This document shows positions 9,482-17,542 of a stretch of 64,000 nucleotides of DNA, one piece after another. The DNA comes from Longimicrobiales bacterium. Its GTDB lineage: Bacteria > Gemmatimonadota > Gemmatimonadetes > Longimicrobiales > Gaopeijiaceae. The stretch covers positions 2,574,576-2,638,575 of the forward strand of contig OX639991.1 of NCBI GenBank assembly GCA_951828585.1, written 5' to 3'. Below the pieces are notes generated by a model, which saw only the letters and a list, made by a program, of their open reading frames with translations, ran no database searches and was not told where the DNA came from. Within the stretch, counting starts at the first letter, position 1; every line of letters starts with the position of its first letter. Both the position numbers and the translations under genes were made by a program.

Positions 9482-10171
9482 GTGCTCCTCCTCTTCGACA
9501 TCGACGGAACGCTCACCACCGGGGGTCCCGGCAAGGCCGCTTTCGGTGCCGCCCTCACGCGCACCTTCGGCACCGCCCGGCCCATCGTCAACCACGACTT
9601 CTCGGGCAAGACCGACCCGCTCATCCTGCGGGAACTCCTCACCGCAGCCGGCCACGCTCCTCACCAGATCCAGGCCGGCCTGCCGCGCTTCTGGGATCTC
9701 TACCTGGCCGAACTGGAGGCCCGGATCGGCGCGGATCCGGTGTACGTGCTGCCGGGCGTGCGCAAACTGCTCGGTGAGTTGGCGGCGCGCGACGGTGTGC
9801 ATCTCGGCCTGGTCACCGGTAACGTGCGCGGGGGCGCCAAGGTGAAACTCGGCTCGGTGGGGCTGTGGGAGCACTTCCCCGTCGGGGCCTTCGGCTGCGA
9901 TCACGAGGTGCGTGACGACCTGCCTCCCGTCGCGCTCCAACGTGCCCGCGCACACTGGGGCCGCCCGTTTCGCGCCGAAGACACGGTGGTCATCGGCGAC
10001 ACGCCCCGGGACGTGGCGTGCGGCAAGGCGGTGGGCGCGGCGACGGTGGCGGTGACGACGGGACGGTTTTCGGCGGCGGCGCTCGAAGATGCGGGTGCGG
10101 ACCGGGTGCTGGCGGGGTTCGCGGACACCCACGCGGCGCGGACGGCGATCCTGGATTTCAATAAAGACTAG
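9482..10171 (+). CDS. HAD-family hydrolase, phosphoglycolate phosphatase-like
   Basis: A 229-aa haloacid dehalogenase-superfamily phosphatase. Motif I is FDIDGTLT with nucleophile Asp6 and acid/base Asp8; motif II is around LVTGNV; motif IV is VVIGDTPRDVACG, which binds the magnesium. A helical cap sits between motifs I and II, as in the phosphoglycolate phosphatase/beta-phosphoglucomutase group. The GTG start at 9482 is favoured because the HAD core begins at residue 3. It follows the dehydratase by 64 bp and may belong to the same transcript. Substrate is unknown. Confidence 0.85.
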   Translation: MLLLFDIDGTLTTGGPGKAAFGAALTRTFGTARPIVNHDFSGKTDPLILRELLTAAGHAPHQIQAGLPRFWDLYLAELEARIGADPVYVLPGVRKLLGELAARDGVHLGLVTGNVRGGAKVKLGSVGLWEHFPVGAFGCDHEVRDDLPPVALQRARAHWGRPFRAEDTVVIGDTPRDVACGKAVGAATVAVTTGRFSAAALEDAGADRVLAGFADTHAARTAILDFNKD

Positions 10172-10182
10172 TCTGACTAGTC
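10166..10182. repeat. Tandem palindrome at the 3' end of the HAD gene
   Basis: GACTAGTC occurs at 10166-10173 and again at 10175-10182, separated by one base. Each copy is its own reverse complement, so the RNA can fold as GACTAG / CTAGTC with a 5-nt loop. It overlaps the HAD stop codon and lies in an AT-rich stretch. There is no following T-run, so it is a weak terminator candidate at best. Confidence 0.35.
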
Positions 10183-10381
10183 ATAATCCTGCATGCCTTC
10201 GGAGGGTGCCGGAAGTTGGGCGAATCCTGCCGCCGTCCTTGATCTTGACTCCGTCCCTGTCGCATCTTGAAAGTCCACCGGACCTGACGAATGCCGAGCG
10301 AAAGAGCCTGGGGCCGGGGACCGGTTGCGACCGCCGACCGGCACGGGACCAACCATGGCAACAAACGTGAACGGAGCGAGC

Positions 10382-11062
10382 ATGAAGAACTTCTACCTCA
10401 TCATCCTGGCCGTCGCTGTCGTCGGCGGCGGGGTCCTCTATTACGCCATGAGTGGCGGCACTCCCACGCTTGAGCCCGTCGAGCTCGGCGAGTTGGGCAA
10501 CGCCGAGCTGATCGAGCTGGCGCAACCGGCCTACGTGTTCGGCGATCCCGATGCGCCGGTCACGATCATGGAGTTCGCCGACTATCAGTGCGGTGCGTGC
10601 AAGCGATTCGCGGTGATGGTCAAACCGCAGGTGGACGCGGCGTACATCAGCACCGGTCAGCTGAAGCTCGTGTTTCACGACTTCCCGCTGCTGAACCTGC
10701 ATCCCCACGCCTTCCTCGCGGCCCGGGCTGCGCGGTGCGCGGGCGACCAGGATCTTTACCCCGAGTATCACGATCTCCTCTTCGACACGCAGAACGATTG
10801 GTTCGAGATGGTGAGCGCCACCGGGCACTTCAAGGACCTGGCGAAACAGCTCGATCTGGATACGCGCGCCTTCAACGGTTGCGTGGACAGCGACCGGCAC
10901 GCCGACGTCGTGACTGCGAACATGAGGCTTGGAGGGGCGTTTCGGGTCTCCAGCACTCCGACGCTGTTCATCCACGAGGGCGGGCCGCCCGTCTACCAGC
11001 TTGGAGGATCCGGATTCCTGGATATCCAGCAGGCCATGGAACCGGACAGCATGGAGAATTGA
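10382..11062 (+). CDS. DsbA-like membrane-anchored thioredoxin-fold protein
   Basis: A 226-aa exported disulfide oxidoreductase. The N-terminus NFYLIILAVAVVGGGVLYYA is a single membrane anchor or uncleaved signal. The thioredoxin fold follows, with the redox motif Cys70-Gly-Ala-Cys73 in DYQCGACKRF and a cis-proline loop SSTPTLFI. This arrangement matches the Thioredoxin_4/DsbA group that oxidises cysteines of exported proteins. The start at ATG 10382 is preferred over ATG 10355 because GGAG lies 8 bp upstream and the membrane anchor then begins at residue 3. The VKOR-like gene follows by 23 bp and is the expected partner that re-oxidises this protein. Confidence 0.85.
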   Translation: MKNFYLIILAVAVVGGGVLYYAMSGGTPTLEPVELGELGNAELIELAQPAYVFGDPDAPVTIMEFADYQCGACKRFAVMVKPQVDAAYISTGQLKLVFHDFPLLNLHPHAFLAARAARCAGDQDLYPEYHDLLFDTQNDWFEMVSATGHFKDLAKQLDLDTRAFNGCVDSDRHADVVTANMRLGGAFRVSSTPTLFIHEGGPPVYQLGGSGFLDIQQAMEPDSMEN

Positions 11063-11085
11063 CCGGACCGGGCCGCCCTTCCGCG

Positions 11086-11577
11086 ATGGAGCAGCTGGAA
11101 CCCCGGGGAGAGCCAGGGGCCGTTTTCCCCACGGACACGCCTCCCAGGAACAGAATGGCCGTCGCCGTTCTGTCTCTGGTCGGGGCCTTCCTCGCCTTCT
11201 ACCTGCTCGCGGCCAACCTGGGCTGGACCCCGCCGGTGCCGTGCGGGACCGGCGACTGCGGGACGGTCCAGTCGTCGAAGTATGCGAAGGTGGGTCCGCT
11301 GCCGGTATCGGGGATCGGGCTGGCGGGGTACGTGGCGCTCCTCGGCCTCTCGCTGGCAGGCTTGCAGGATCGGCTGAGCCGGTCCCGGCTGATCGCGTTT
11401 CTTCTCTTCGGCGGAGCGCTCTTCGGGGTCCTCTTCAGCGGGTACCTCACCTATCTGGAGGCAGCGGTCATCAAGGCTTGGTGCCGCTACTGCGTGATTT
11501 CGGCCGTCATCATCACCATCGTGTTCGCGGCCACGCTTCCCGAACTGAAGCGCATCCGCGGCGGGAGCGGTTCATGA
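11086..11577 (+). CDS. Vitamin K epoxide reductase (VKOR) family membrane protein
   Basis: A 163-aa integral membrane protein with about four transmembrane segments. The VKOR signature is clear: loop cysteines Cys53 and Cys58 in VPCGTGDCGTVQSSKY, followed by GPLPVSGIGLAGYVAL, and the membrane-embedded active-site pair Cys133-Arg-Tyr-Cys136 in KAWCRYCVISAV. Bacterial VKOR homologues take electrons from DsbA-type proteins and pass them to quinone, replacing DsbB. The upstream DsbA-like gene supports this. ATG 11086 is used as start; an in-frame TTG at 11059 overlapping the previous stop and ATG 11155 are alternatives, and no strong ribosome binding site decides between them. Confidence 0.85.
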   Translation: MEQLEPRGEPGAVFPTDTPPRNRMAVAVLSLVGAFLAFYLLAANLGWTPPVPCGTGDCGTVQSSKYAKVGPLPVSGIGLAGYVALLGLSLAGLQDRLSRSRLIAFLLFGGALFGVLFSGYLTYLEAAVIKAWCRYCVISAVIITIVFAATLPELKRIRGGSGS

Positions 11578-11777
11578 GCAACGAACGGATACAGGTCCGG
11601 ATCCTCTACGCCGGACGGGGCGGGTATCACTCCGAGGTCATTTCGGTTCCCGGCCGTGGCATGGAGGAGCACGACCGTCTGATCGACTTCATCCGGGAGG
11701 ACCCGGCGGTCGCGGCGGAGTGCTACATCGATGCCGCGCGGCTGTGTTCGGCGCAGATCGTCGAGGAAGAGGACTGA
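11574..11777 (+). CDS. Small conserved-looking hypothetical protein downstream of VKOR
   Basis: A 67-aa soluble protein (MSNERIQVRILYAGRGGYHS...) whose ATG overlaps the VKOR stop by 4 bp, so it is almost certainly translated from the same mRNA. It has no signal or membrane segment, has two cysteines (Cys in AAECYID and RLCSAQ) and an acidic end (EEED). I do not recognise a family. The overlap and normal codon use argue that it is a real gene; a role linked to the DsbA/VKOR pair is only suggested by position. It converges on the DUF402 gene with a 5-bp gap. Confidence 0.7.
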   Translation: MSNERIQVRILYAGRGGYHSEVISVPGRGMEEHDRLIDFIREDPAVAAECYIDAARLCSAQIVEEED

Positions 11778-11782
11778 GGGAG

Positions 11783-12364
11783 TCAGCCCATCCCGCCGCA
11801 CACCTTCAGCGCCCTCACGAGAGACCACTCGGCGGTCACCGGAGGCGGCCAGGCTCCTGCCCGGGAGGCGTGCATGAGCGCCGTTGCCTCGGCCTTGGCG
11901 CGTGCGGCCAGCTCCGGGTCGATCCGGCCCCCGGTCTCCGCGGCGTCGAGTTCATCCTCGTCCAGCAGCCGCGACGAACCCCACCGTGGCACCCAGATGT
12001 CGAGGCAAAGGTCCGTCGTTGCCCAGAGATGCCCGTCGACGAACTCGAGCGGGGTGAGGATGTTGCCGTAAAACCCCGTGTCGGCGCCGTTGGTACGGTG
12101 AAAGAGACCGATGTCGTACCACTTGTCCAGAAAGCTGAACCAGATGACCGGCGAGCGGGGCTCGAGGATCGTCAGACCATCGACGACGAGGGGCCTGGCG
12201 ATGGGCGTGCGCGGCTGAAAGGTGACGACCACATCGGGGCGGGTCTCCAGTACGAACTGCCGGTAGACCTGGGCGGGTTGTCCGATTCGCCGATAGTGGA
12301 TGTCGACGACACTCCCCGGGCGGGGAAGCGAGAGTTCGGACCCCCCCGTCGCCGAACCCGTCAT
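11783..12364 (-). CDS. DUF402 domain protein
   Basis: A 193-aa protein with the DUF402 core: YRRIGQPAQVYRQFVLE, then RSPVIWFSFLDKWYDIGLFH, and the acidic YGNILTPLEFVDGHLWATTDLCLDIWV and RLLDEDELDAAE stretches that supply metal ligands in this family. Characterised DUF402 proteins include nucleoside di/triphosphatases and FomD-like phosphoesterases, so a phosphohydrolase role is plausible but unproven. The start at ATG 12364 overlaps the stop of the short XdhC gene by 4 bp, which ties it to the XdhC/MobA operon; its link to molybdoenzyme maturation is unclear. Confidence 0.75.
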   Translation of the reverse strand: MTGSATGGSELSLPRPGSVVDIHYRRIGQPAQVYRQFVLETRPDVVVTFQPRTPIARPLVVDGLTILEPRSPVIWFSFLDKWYDIGLFHRTNGADTGFYGNILTPLEFVDGHLWATTDLCLDIWVPRWGSSRLLDEDELDAAETGGRIDPELAARAKAEATALMHASRAGAWPPPVTAEWSLVRALKVCGGMG

Positions 12365-12690
12365 GACCGGGTGAAGAGATCCGGGTTGGCGCGCTCGATG
12401 AAGACATCCATGATGCCGCCGCAGACGGCGGGGCTCCACGAGGTCAGCTCATCGGTGAGGTCCACGCGCACGGTTCTCGGACCGCCGCCCCGAAAGAGCT
12501 CATGCGCCGCCTCGATCACCTCCCCCTCCCCGCACCCACCCCCAACCGTCCCGGCGATGACCCCGCCTGTACCCACCAGCATCCGCGCGCCGGTCTTGCG
12601 CGGCGTCGATCCCTTCGCGGACACAATCGTGGCGAGGACGGCGGGCTCCTCCAGTCCCGCCAGCCGGGCCAGCAATTCCTTCTCGTCCAT
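12361..12690 (-). CDS. Single-domain XdhC/CoxI-type protein
   Basis: A 109-aa protein made only of the XdhC_CoxI N-terminal domain: it shows ATIVSAKGSTPRKTGARMLV, the glycine-rich IAGTVGGGCGEGEVIEAA and the cysteine in AVCGGIMDVFIE. In complete XdhC proteins this domain precedes a Rossmann domain and handles sulfuration or insertion of the molybdenum cofactor into xanthine dehydrogenase-type enzymes. Here the Rossmann half is absent and a separate longer XdhC lies immediately upstream (6-bp gap). It may act as a partner of that protein, as two-gene XdhC arrangements do. The start ATG 12690 gives the expected beginning. Confidence 0.82.
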   Translation of the reverse strand: MDEKELLARLAGLEEPAVLATIVSAKGSTPRKTGARMLVGTGGVIAGTVGGGCGEGEVIEAAHELFRGGGPRTVRVDLTDELTSWSPAVCGGIMDVFIERANPDLFTRS

Positions 12691-12696
12691 GCGCCT

Positions 12697-13563
12697 CTAT
12701 TCCGTTGCCCTCCGTGACGGTGTCGGGGTGCCCGGGCTCCGCCGCGAGAAGAAGCGTTCCACGACCCGCTCCTTATCGACCAGGGGGACCCCCGAGCCAC
12801 CGGAGTGAAACATAACGATCTCCGCAGCCACGGAAACCGCGATCTCGACCGGCGTCTGGCCGCCCAGATCCAGCCCCACCGGTGCGCGGACCCGTCCCAT
12901 CTCCGCGGTGGTGAAACCGTCGCGCAGCAGTTGCTCGTGGGTGGCACGGACCCGCCGCCGGCTCCCGATCATCCCGATATAGTCCGGTGGATCGGCCATG
13001 CGCAGCAGCCGAACCAGACACTCGTAGTCGAAGCTGTGGCCGCGGGTCACCAGGACGACGTGGTCGTACGGCGCGAGCGGCGTATCCGCAAAGGGGTCGC
13101 GGAAGTCGATGACGCGCACCGCGGCGGCCTCGGGAAAGCGTTCCCGGGCCGCGAAATCGGGTCGGTCGTCGAGCACCTCGACGCGGAGCCCGAGCATGTC
13201 TCCCAGCCGGGCCAGGGGGATTGCGACGTGCCCCGCGCCCACGATCACCATCCTGGCGGGCGGGCCGTGCAGCTCGACGTAGACCCTGGCGTTGCCCGCG
13301 CGTCCGCCTTCGCGGTACTCGAAGTCGCGGCTGAGCGCACCGCGTGATTCCCGTGGGGGGAAGAGCGTCGGCAGCGCCGCGGCCACCTTGTCGTCGAGGG
13401 ACGGGCTGCCGAGCGTGCCCCCGTTGCGCCTGCCGGAGCGCCACCACCGCCGCCCGATCAGCGACGGGTCGGCCGAATCGGTGACGACCGCCGTATGGAT
13501 GCGCTCCCCCTTCTCCAGCGCGTCCATCACTCGGGCGGCTACCTGCGCCGGTGACGGGTTCAC
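12697..13563 (-). CDS. XdhC family molybdenum-hydroxylase maturation protein
   Basis: A 288-aa XdhC-type protein. Residues about 1-105 resemble a divergent CoxI domain; residues about 106-265 are the Rossmann domain with RMVIVGAGHVAIPLARL, VLDDRPDFA, VVLVTRGHSFDYECL and GMIGSRRRVRATHEQL, which are the hallmarks of the XdhC C-terminal half. The family binds the molybdenum cofactor and helps deliver its sulfurated form to molybdenum hydroxylases. The GTG start at 13563 overlaps the MobA-like gene stop by 4 bp. No hydroxylase subunits are in the window, so the client enzyme must be encoded elsewhere. Confidence 0.88.
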   Translation of the reverse strand: MNPSPAQVAARVMDALEKGERIHTAVVTDSADPSLIGRRWWRSGRRNGGTLGSPSLDDKVAAALPTLFPPRESRGALSRDFEYREGGRAGNARVYVELHGPPARMVIVGAGHVAIPLARLGDMLGLRVEVLDDRPDFAARERFPEAAAVRVIDFRDPFADTPLAPYDHVVLVTRGHSFDYECLVRLLRMADPPDYIGMIGSRRRVRATHEQLLRDGFTTAEMGRVRAPVGLDLGGQTPVEIAVSVAAEIVMFHSGGSGVPLVDKERVVERFFSRRSPGTPTPSRRATE

Positions 13564-14318
13564 GCGGATGTCCCCCCTGACCGGCGCGGTCGCGCTCTCC
13601 TCTCCCCCCCCGGTCCCCCCACCGGTCCACGCGGGCCGCCAAAACGCTCCCGGTACCGCTCGGGCGTGTCGAGATCGTCGGCTACCCCGGGGTCGGCCAC
13701 CTCCACCTCGAGTACCCGGCCGGGATCCCGCCGCACCACCGTGCGCGCGCCTTCACGCAACCCCTCCGCGCGGAATTCGCCGGCCATCCTCATGTCGGCC
13801 ACTACCGGGTGACCCCGCACTTCACCGTACCGGGGCAACACGATGGACGCCCCCGACCCGCGCCAGGCCTCCACCAACGCCCGAACGGTAGCCGGCGCCA
13901 CGGATGGATTGTCGACCGGCGTGAAGGCGAAGGCGCCGGGCGGGTCGGTCAGGCCCTCCAGGTGGTCGAGCGCCGCCTGCAGCGAGCCGATCTGCCCGCC
14001 CCGTCCACCCAGGTTCACGACCAGCACCCCGGGGCCGCGGATGATCTCGTCCGCCAGTGCTCCGGCATCGGACGCGCCCACCACCACCACGGGGTCGCAG
14101 CCCCCGCGGGCCAGGGCGTCGACCAGGCGCGCGGCGAAGGTCATCCCCCCCGCGTCCAGCAGTGGCTTCGGCACGCCCATGCGCACCGAGGCGCCCGCCG
14201 CCAGAACGACCCCCGCCACCGAAGCCGCGCGCCGCTCGTCATTCCGCGTCCCGGACACTCCGCTGCCCCGCGAGTGGCCATGCCGGCCCGAAGGCCCTTC
14301 TTTGCCGTCTTCCCCCAT
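13560..14318 (-). CDS. MobA/MocA-like nucleotidyltransferase
   Basis: A 252-aa NTP-transferase-fold protein. It carries VAGVVLAAGASVRMGVPKPLL, the nucleotide-binding signature of MobA-like enzymes, and FAFTPVDNPSVAPATV, the metal-binding aspartate region (usually PxDxP). MocA-type members attach CMP to molybdopterin for xanthine dehydrogenase-family enzymes; the following XdhC genes support exactly that role. The first about 35 residues are a low-complexity basic extension, so the start could be later; ATG 14318 is the first Met after the FadJ stop (4-bp gap). The C-terminus is also a low-complexity Gly/Pro/Arg tail that overlaps the next start. Confidence 0.8.
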   Translation of the reverse strand: MGEDGKEGPSGRHGHSRGSGVSGTRNDERRAASVAGVVLAAGASVRMGVPKPLLDAGGMTFAARLVDALARGGCDPVVVVGASDAGALADEIIRGPGVLVVNLGGRGGQIGSLQAALDHLEGLTDPPGAFAFTPVDNPSVAPATVRALVEAWRGSGASIVLPRYGEVRGHPVVADMRMAGEFRAEGLREGARTVVRRDPGRVLEVEVADPGVADDLDTPERYRERFGGPRGPVGGPGGERRARPRRSGGTSA

Positions 14319-14322
14319 GACG

Positions 14323-16536
14323 TCACGCCCTTCCACCGCGCACGGCCGCCGACTCCGAATCCCCGCGCCCGGCCGGAAAGGCATCGTGAAAGGTCTGCCC
14401 CGATTGCGCCAGCTCGACCAGCAGGGGACTGGGCTGGAAGCGGCTGCCCACCTCGCTCGAAAAGCCCTCCACGACCCCCAGCACCTCACCGAGCCCGCGG
14501 TCGTCGGCATACCGGAGCAGGCCCCCGCGGAAGGGTGGAAACCCCGTCCCCATCACCATCCCCAGGTCCACGTCGGCCGCCGAACCCACGATCCCGTCCT
14601 CCAGGATCCTCGCGGCCTCGTTCACCATGGCCAGCACGATCCTGTCGCACGCGCGGGCCGGGTCGGGCGAGACGCGGCGCGAAGACTGCCCCATGTCCGC
14701 GTACACGGTGTTGTCGAACCCCTTCTTTTTCCCACGCTCGTACAGGTAGAAGCCCCTTCCTGCCTTGCGCCCCAACCGCCCCGATTCCCCCAGAGCGACC
14801 AGCGATGCGCTCGGCGCCAGGCGTTCGCCGAAGGCCTGGGCCAGCGCGTCTCCCGCGTGGCGCGCGATATCCATCCCGACTTCATCGATCAGGCGGCAGG
14901 GCCCCATCGGCATCCCGAAGTCCGTCCAGATGCGGTCCAGGGCCTCCGCATCGCAACCCTCGTCGAGGAGGTGTCCGGCCTCGTTCAGCGCGAGTCCCAA
15001 TACGCGGTTGACGAGGAAGCCGGGGCCGTCGCGCGTCACCACGGGGACCTTGCCCATGCGAACAACCAGCGCCGCGATCGTCTCGATGGTGCCGGGGTCG
15101 GTTTTTTCCCCCCTCACGACCTCCACCAGCGGCATGCGGTGGACCGGCCCGAAGAAGTGCATTCCCGCGAAGCGCCCGGGGCGTTCCAGAACCGAGGCCA
15201 TCTCGTCGACCGAGAGCGAAGAGGTGTTCGTGGCGACTACCGCATCGGGCCCGACCACCGCCTCGACCTCCTTGAGGACGGCCTTCTTGACATCCATGCG
15301 CTCGACCACCGCCTCCACGACAAGATCGGCCTGCCCCACCCCGGCGTAGTCCAGACCTCCCGAGATCAGGCCCATCCTGCGCATCGCCTCCCGGCGCCGG
15401 AGCGACCTGCGCTTTACCGCGCCGTCGAAGATGGCACGCGCGTGCGCCAGTCCCCCCGCCACCGCCTCGTGCCGCACGTCCTTCATCCGCACGCGGATAT
15501 CGTTGTACGCCGCCACCTGCGCGATGCCGCCCCCCATCTGCCCCGCCCCGATCACCGCCATACGCCCCACCGGGGCCGCGCGGCCACCCTCCGCCCACGG
15601 CCCCTTGCGCGCACCTTCGCGCAGCTGAAAGAGGAAGAGGAGGTTCCTGCACTGAGGAGAGACCACCAGTTCGCCAGCCGCCTTCGCCTCCAGTTCCAGA
15701 CTTGCCGCGACCGAACGCCCCAAACCCTTCCGTACGACTCCCAGGATCTTGAGCGGTGCCGGGTAGTGACCCCGGGTGCGCTTCAGGACCTGCTTCCGGG
15801 CGGTGCGGAGCACGACGGCCCGGCCGGGCGGGGTCCCATCCAGCAGCCACCCGGAGATCCCTCTTCGACGCCTGGTTCCGGCCGGTCCCCGGCCCCCACT
15901 CCCCGCGCGCCCCACCACCGACCGCGCGAACTCCACACTCCGTTCCCGGAACTGCTGCCGCGGAAACACCCGGTCCACCAGGCCGATGCGCCTGGCCTTC
16001 GAGACACGGGCGGCCTTCCCGGTAAGCATCAGGCCCAGCGCGGCGCGCAGACCCACCAGGCGGGGCAGGCGCGTCGTGCCGCCCCACGCGGGCAGAATCC
16101 CCAACTGCACTTCGGGAAGGCCGACGCGGGTGCGGTCGTCGTCGTCGCAGACGCGGTAGTCGCACGCCAGCGCCAGCTCCGTACCGCCCCCCAGACAGAT
16201 CCCATGAATGGCCGCCACGGTGGGTACCGGCAGCTCGGCGATCCGTTGAAAGAGCGCCTGTCCCGCGCGCACGGCTCCGATCGCGATCTCGCGGTCCCCG
16301 ATTTCGGCGATGGCGGCGATGGCCGTTACGTCGGCCCCGGCGATGAACGAACCCGGCTTGGCGGACTCGACCAGCAGCGCCCGGAGGGTACCGGCACGTG
16401 CATCGTCGCCCGCCTGCGCAACGATCCCGTCCAGGCCCTCCAACACCTGTTCGGTCAGGATGTTATGGGCCAGACCAGGATCTTCGAAGACGATGCGCCC
16501 GACGCCGTCCGCGTCGATCTCGAAGCGTGGATTCAC
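14323..16536 (-). CDS. fadJ: FadJ/FadB-type multifunctional beta-oxidation protein
   Basis: A 737-aa fusion of enoyl-CoA hydratase and 3-hydroxyacyl-CoA dehydrogenase. The hydratase half (residues about 1-290) shows the oxyanion-hole region AAIHGICLGGGTELALACDY and GLPEVQLGILPAWGGTTRLP with the two catalytic glutamates of the crotonase fold. The dehydrogenase half starts near residue 326 with MAVIGAGQMGGGIAQVAAY (NAD binding), followed by ATNTSSLSVDEMA and the catalytic HFFGPVHRMPLVEVV, and the duplicated C-terminal domain with DGPGFLVNRVLG. The size equals E. coli FadJ. The protein hydrates and oxidises acyl-CoA intermediates in the cytoplasm. The start is GTG 16536. No thiolase is adjacent, so the partner is elsewhere; it might also serve the aryl-CoA pathway nearby. 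Confidence 0.93.
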   Translation of the reverse strand: MNPRFEIDADGVGRIVFEDPGLAHNILTEQVLEGLDGIVAQAGDDARAGTLRALLVESAKPGSFIAGADVTAIAAIAEIGDREIAIGAVRAGQALFQRIAELPVPTVAAIHGICLGGGTELALACDYRVCDDDDRTRVGLPEVQLGILPAWGGTTRLPRLVGLRAALGLMLTGKAARVSKARRIGLVDRVFPRQQFRERSVEFARSVVGRAGSGGRGPAGTRRRRGISGWLLDGTPPGRAVVLRTARKQVLKRTRGHYPAPLKILGVVRKGLGRSVAASLELEAKAAGELVVSPQCRNLLFLFQLREGARKGPWAEGGRAAPVGRMAVIGAGQMGGGIAQVAAYNDIRVRMKDVRHEAVAGGLAHARAIFDGAVKRRSLRRREAMRRMGLISGGLDYAGVGQADLVVEAVVERMDVKKAVLKEVEAVVGPDAVVATNTSSLSVDEMASVLERPGRFAGMHFFGPVHRMPLVEVVRGEKTDPGTIETIAALVVRMGKVPVVTRDGPGFLVNRVLGLALNEAGHLLDEGCDAEALDRIWTDFGMPMGPCRLIDEVGMDIARHAGDALAQAFGERLAPSASLVALGESGRLGRKAGRGFYLYERGKKKGFDNTVYADMGQSSRRVSPDPARACDRIVLAMVNEAARILEDGIVGSAADVDLGMVMGTGFPPFRGGLLRYADDRGLGEVLGVVEGFSSEVGSRFQPSPLLVELAQSGQTFHDAFPAGRGDSESAAVRGGRA

Positions 16537-16623
16537 CGGTCGCCGACCGGTCTCGGGCGGCTAACTGCCCGCGGCGAAAATCGCCGCTGCATTCGGCTCC
16601 CGCCCCACGGCTCGGCGCGCTCG

Positions 16624-17394
16624 CTAAAAGATCGGCCTCCGTTCGGCGTTGGCGCGAGTAAGCCGCACCACCACCGGATCCCCCCGCTCGACCGTCACGG
16701 GGACATTCCAGTATAGCTCGTCGTACAGAAGCTCGTAGCGTGCGTAGACCCAGTACTGCCCCGGTGCGACCTCGACCAGAGCTGCCCCTTGGACACCGGT
16801 GGTGTCCGCCACCTCCTCCAGGCCGGAGGCATCGATGCGGGCAGCGATCACGTCGCCGATATCGCTGAAGGCCTGATTCGCCCAGTTCTCCTGCTGGATC
16901 CTGACGGCGTCCATTCGCTCGAGGTTGGCCTGCTGCAGGTCGTTGAACGTCTCGAAGAGGGACTGCACTTCCCCCTCGAGGCCCTCGAACTCGGTGATCA
17001 TCGGGTCGACCTGCAGGAACAGCTCCTTGTAGTCGTTCATGGCCGGGTTCAGCTCGTCGAGCTTGCTGCGCAGCTTCAAAATCGTATCGCGGAGTTCCGC
17101 CTCGCGGGTTGACGCGGCGGACCAGGCCCGCTGCGCCTCGGCGATGTCATCTCGCGCCGCCAGAAGTTCGGGGGGAATCTGGGGTTCGGGTGTGGGCGCG
17201 GCCTGGGTCAGGGAGTCGAATACCCGGTCCCGGTCGTAGGGCAGGATACGAACCTCGATGTCTTCCAGAAGCCTGGCATCTCCGCCGTCTTCGCCCTCGA
17301 GTTCGACGACGACCGAAATGCTCGCCGTGCCACATGCCGTGAGCGCCAGAGTGGCGATAAGTGCCACCAAACCGAAACCAGTTCTGCGTCGCAT
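16624..17394 (-). CDS. Exported lipoprotein with central coiled coil
   Basis: A 256-aa protein with a clear lipoprotein signal (TGFGLVALIATLALTACGT; lipobox LTAC, mature Cys near residue 21). The middle part (about residues 80-180) is rich in heptad-like Glu/Leu/Ala (for example ELRDTILKLRSKLDELN) and should form a coiled coil; the ends are beta-rich, and the C-terminus (GQYWVYARYELLYDELYWNVP) looks like a small beta domain. No enzyme motif is visible and I do not recognise a family. It lies downstream of the M23 peptidase gene on the same strand with its own likely promoter; an envelope role is reasonable. Confidence 0.8.
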   Translation of the reverse strand: MRRRTGFGLVALIATLALTACGTASISVVVELEGEDGGDARLLEDIEVRILPYDRDRVFDSLTQAAPTPEPQIPPELLAARDDIAEAQRAWSAASTREAELRDTILKLRSKLDELNPAMNDYKELFLQVDPMITEFEGLEGEVQSLFETFNDLQQANLERMDAVRIQQENWANQAFSDIGDVIAARIDASGLEEVADTTGVQGAALVEVAPGQYWVYARYELLYDELYWNVPVTVERGDPVVVRLTRANAERRPIF

Positions 17395-17473
17395 GGTAAG
17401 TCTACTCCCTGAAGTTGCCCCGATGGTGGCCGGCCCGGTTCGGTTGGGACGGCCTGGACTGTCACAGTGGCCC

Positions 17474-17502
17474 AAGGTAAGGACCGAAAAGGATGGATTC
17501 AA
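17474..17502 (-). promoter_or_regulatory. Candidate promoter for the coiled-coil lipoprotein gene
   Basis: On the minus strand, TTGAAT (17502-17497) and TACCTT (17479-17474) are separated by 17 bp, 80 bp upstream of the lipoprotein start. The -35 box is good and the -10 box weak. Confidence 0.35.
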
Positions 17503-17542
17503 GGTTGCTGTACCGCGTGGATGGCGGTGGCGCCAGAATCTG

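Noticed and set aside
13843-16716. A 957-codon plus-strand open frame.
   Set aside because: It runs antisense to fadJ and the MobA-like gene, is rich in Pro/Arg/His as expected for complementary GC-rich coding DNA, and has no recognisable domain.
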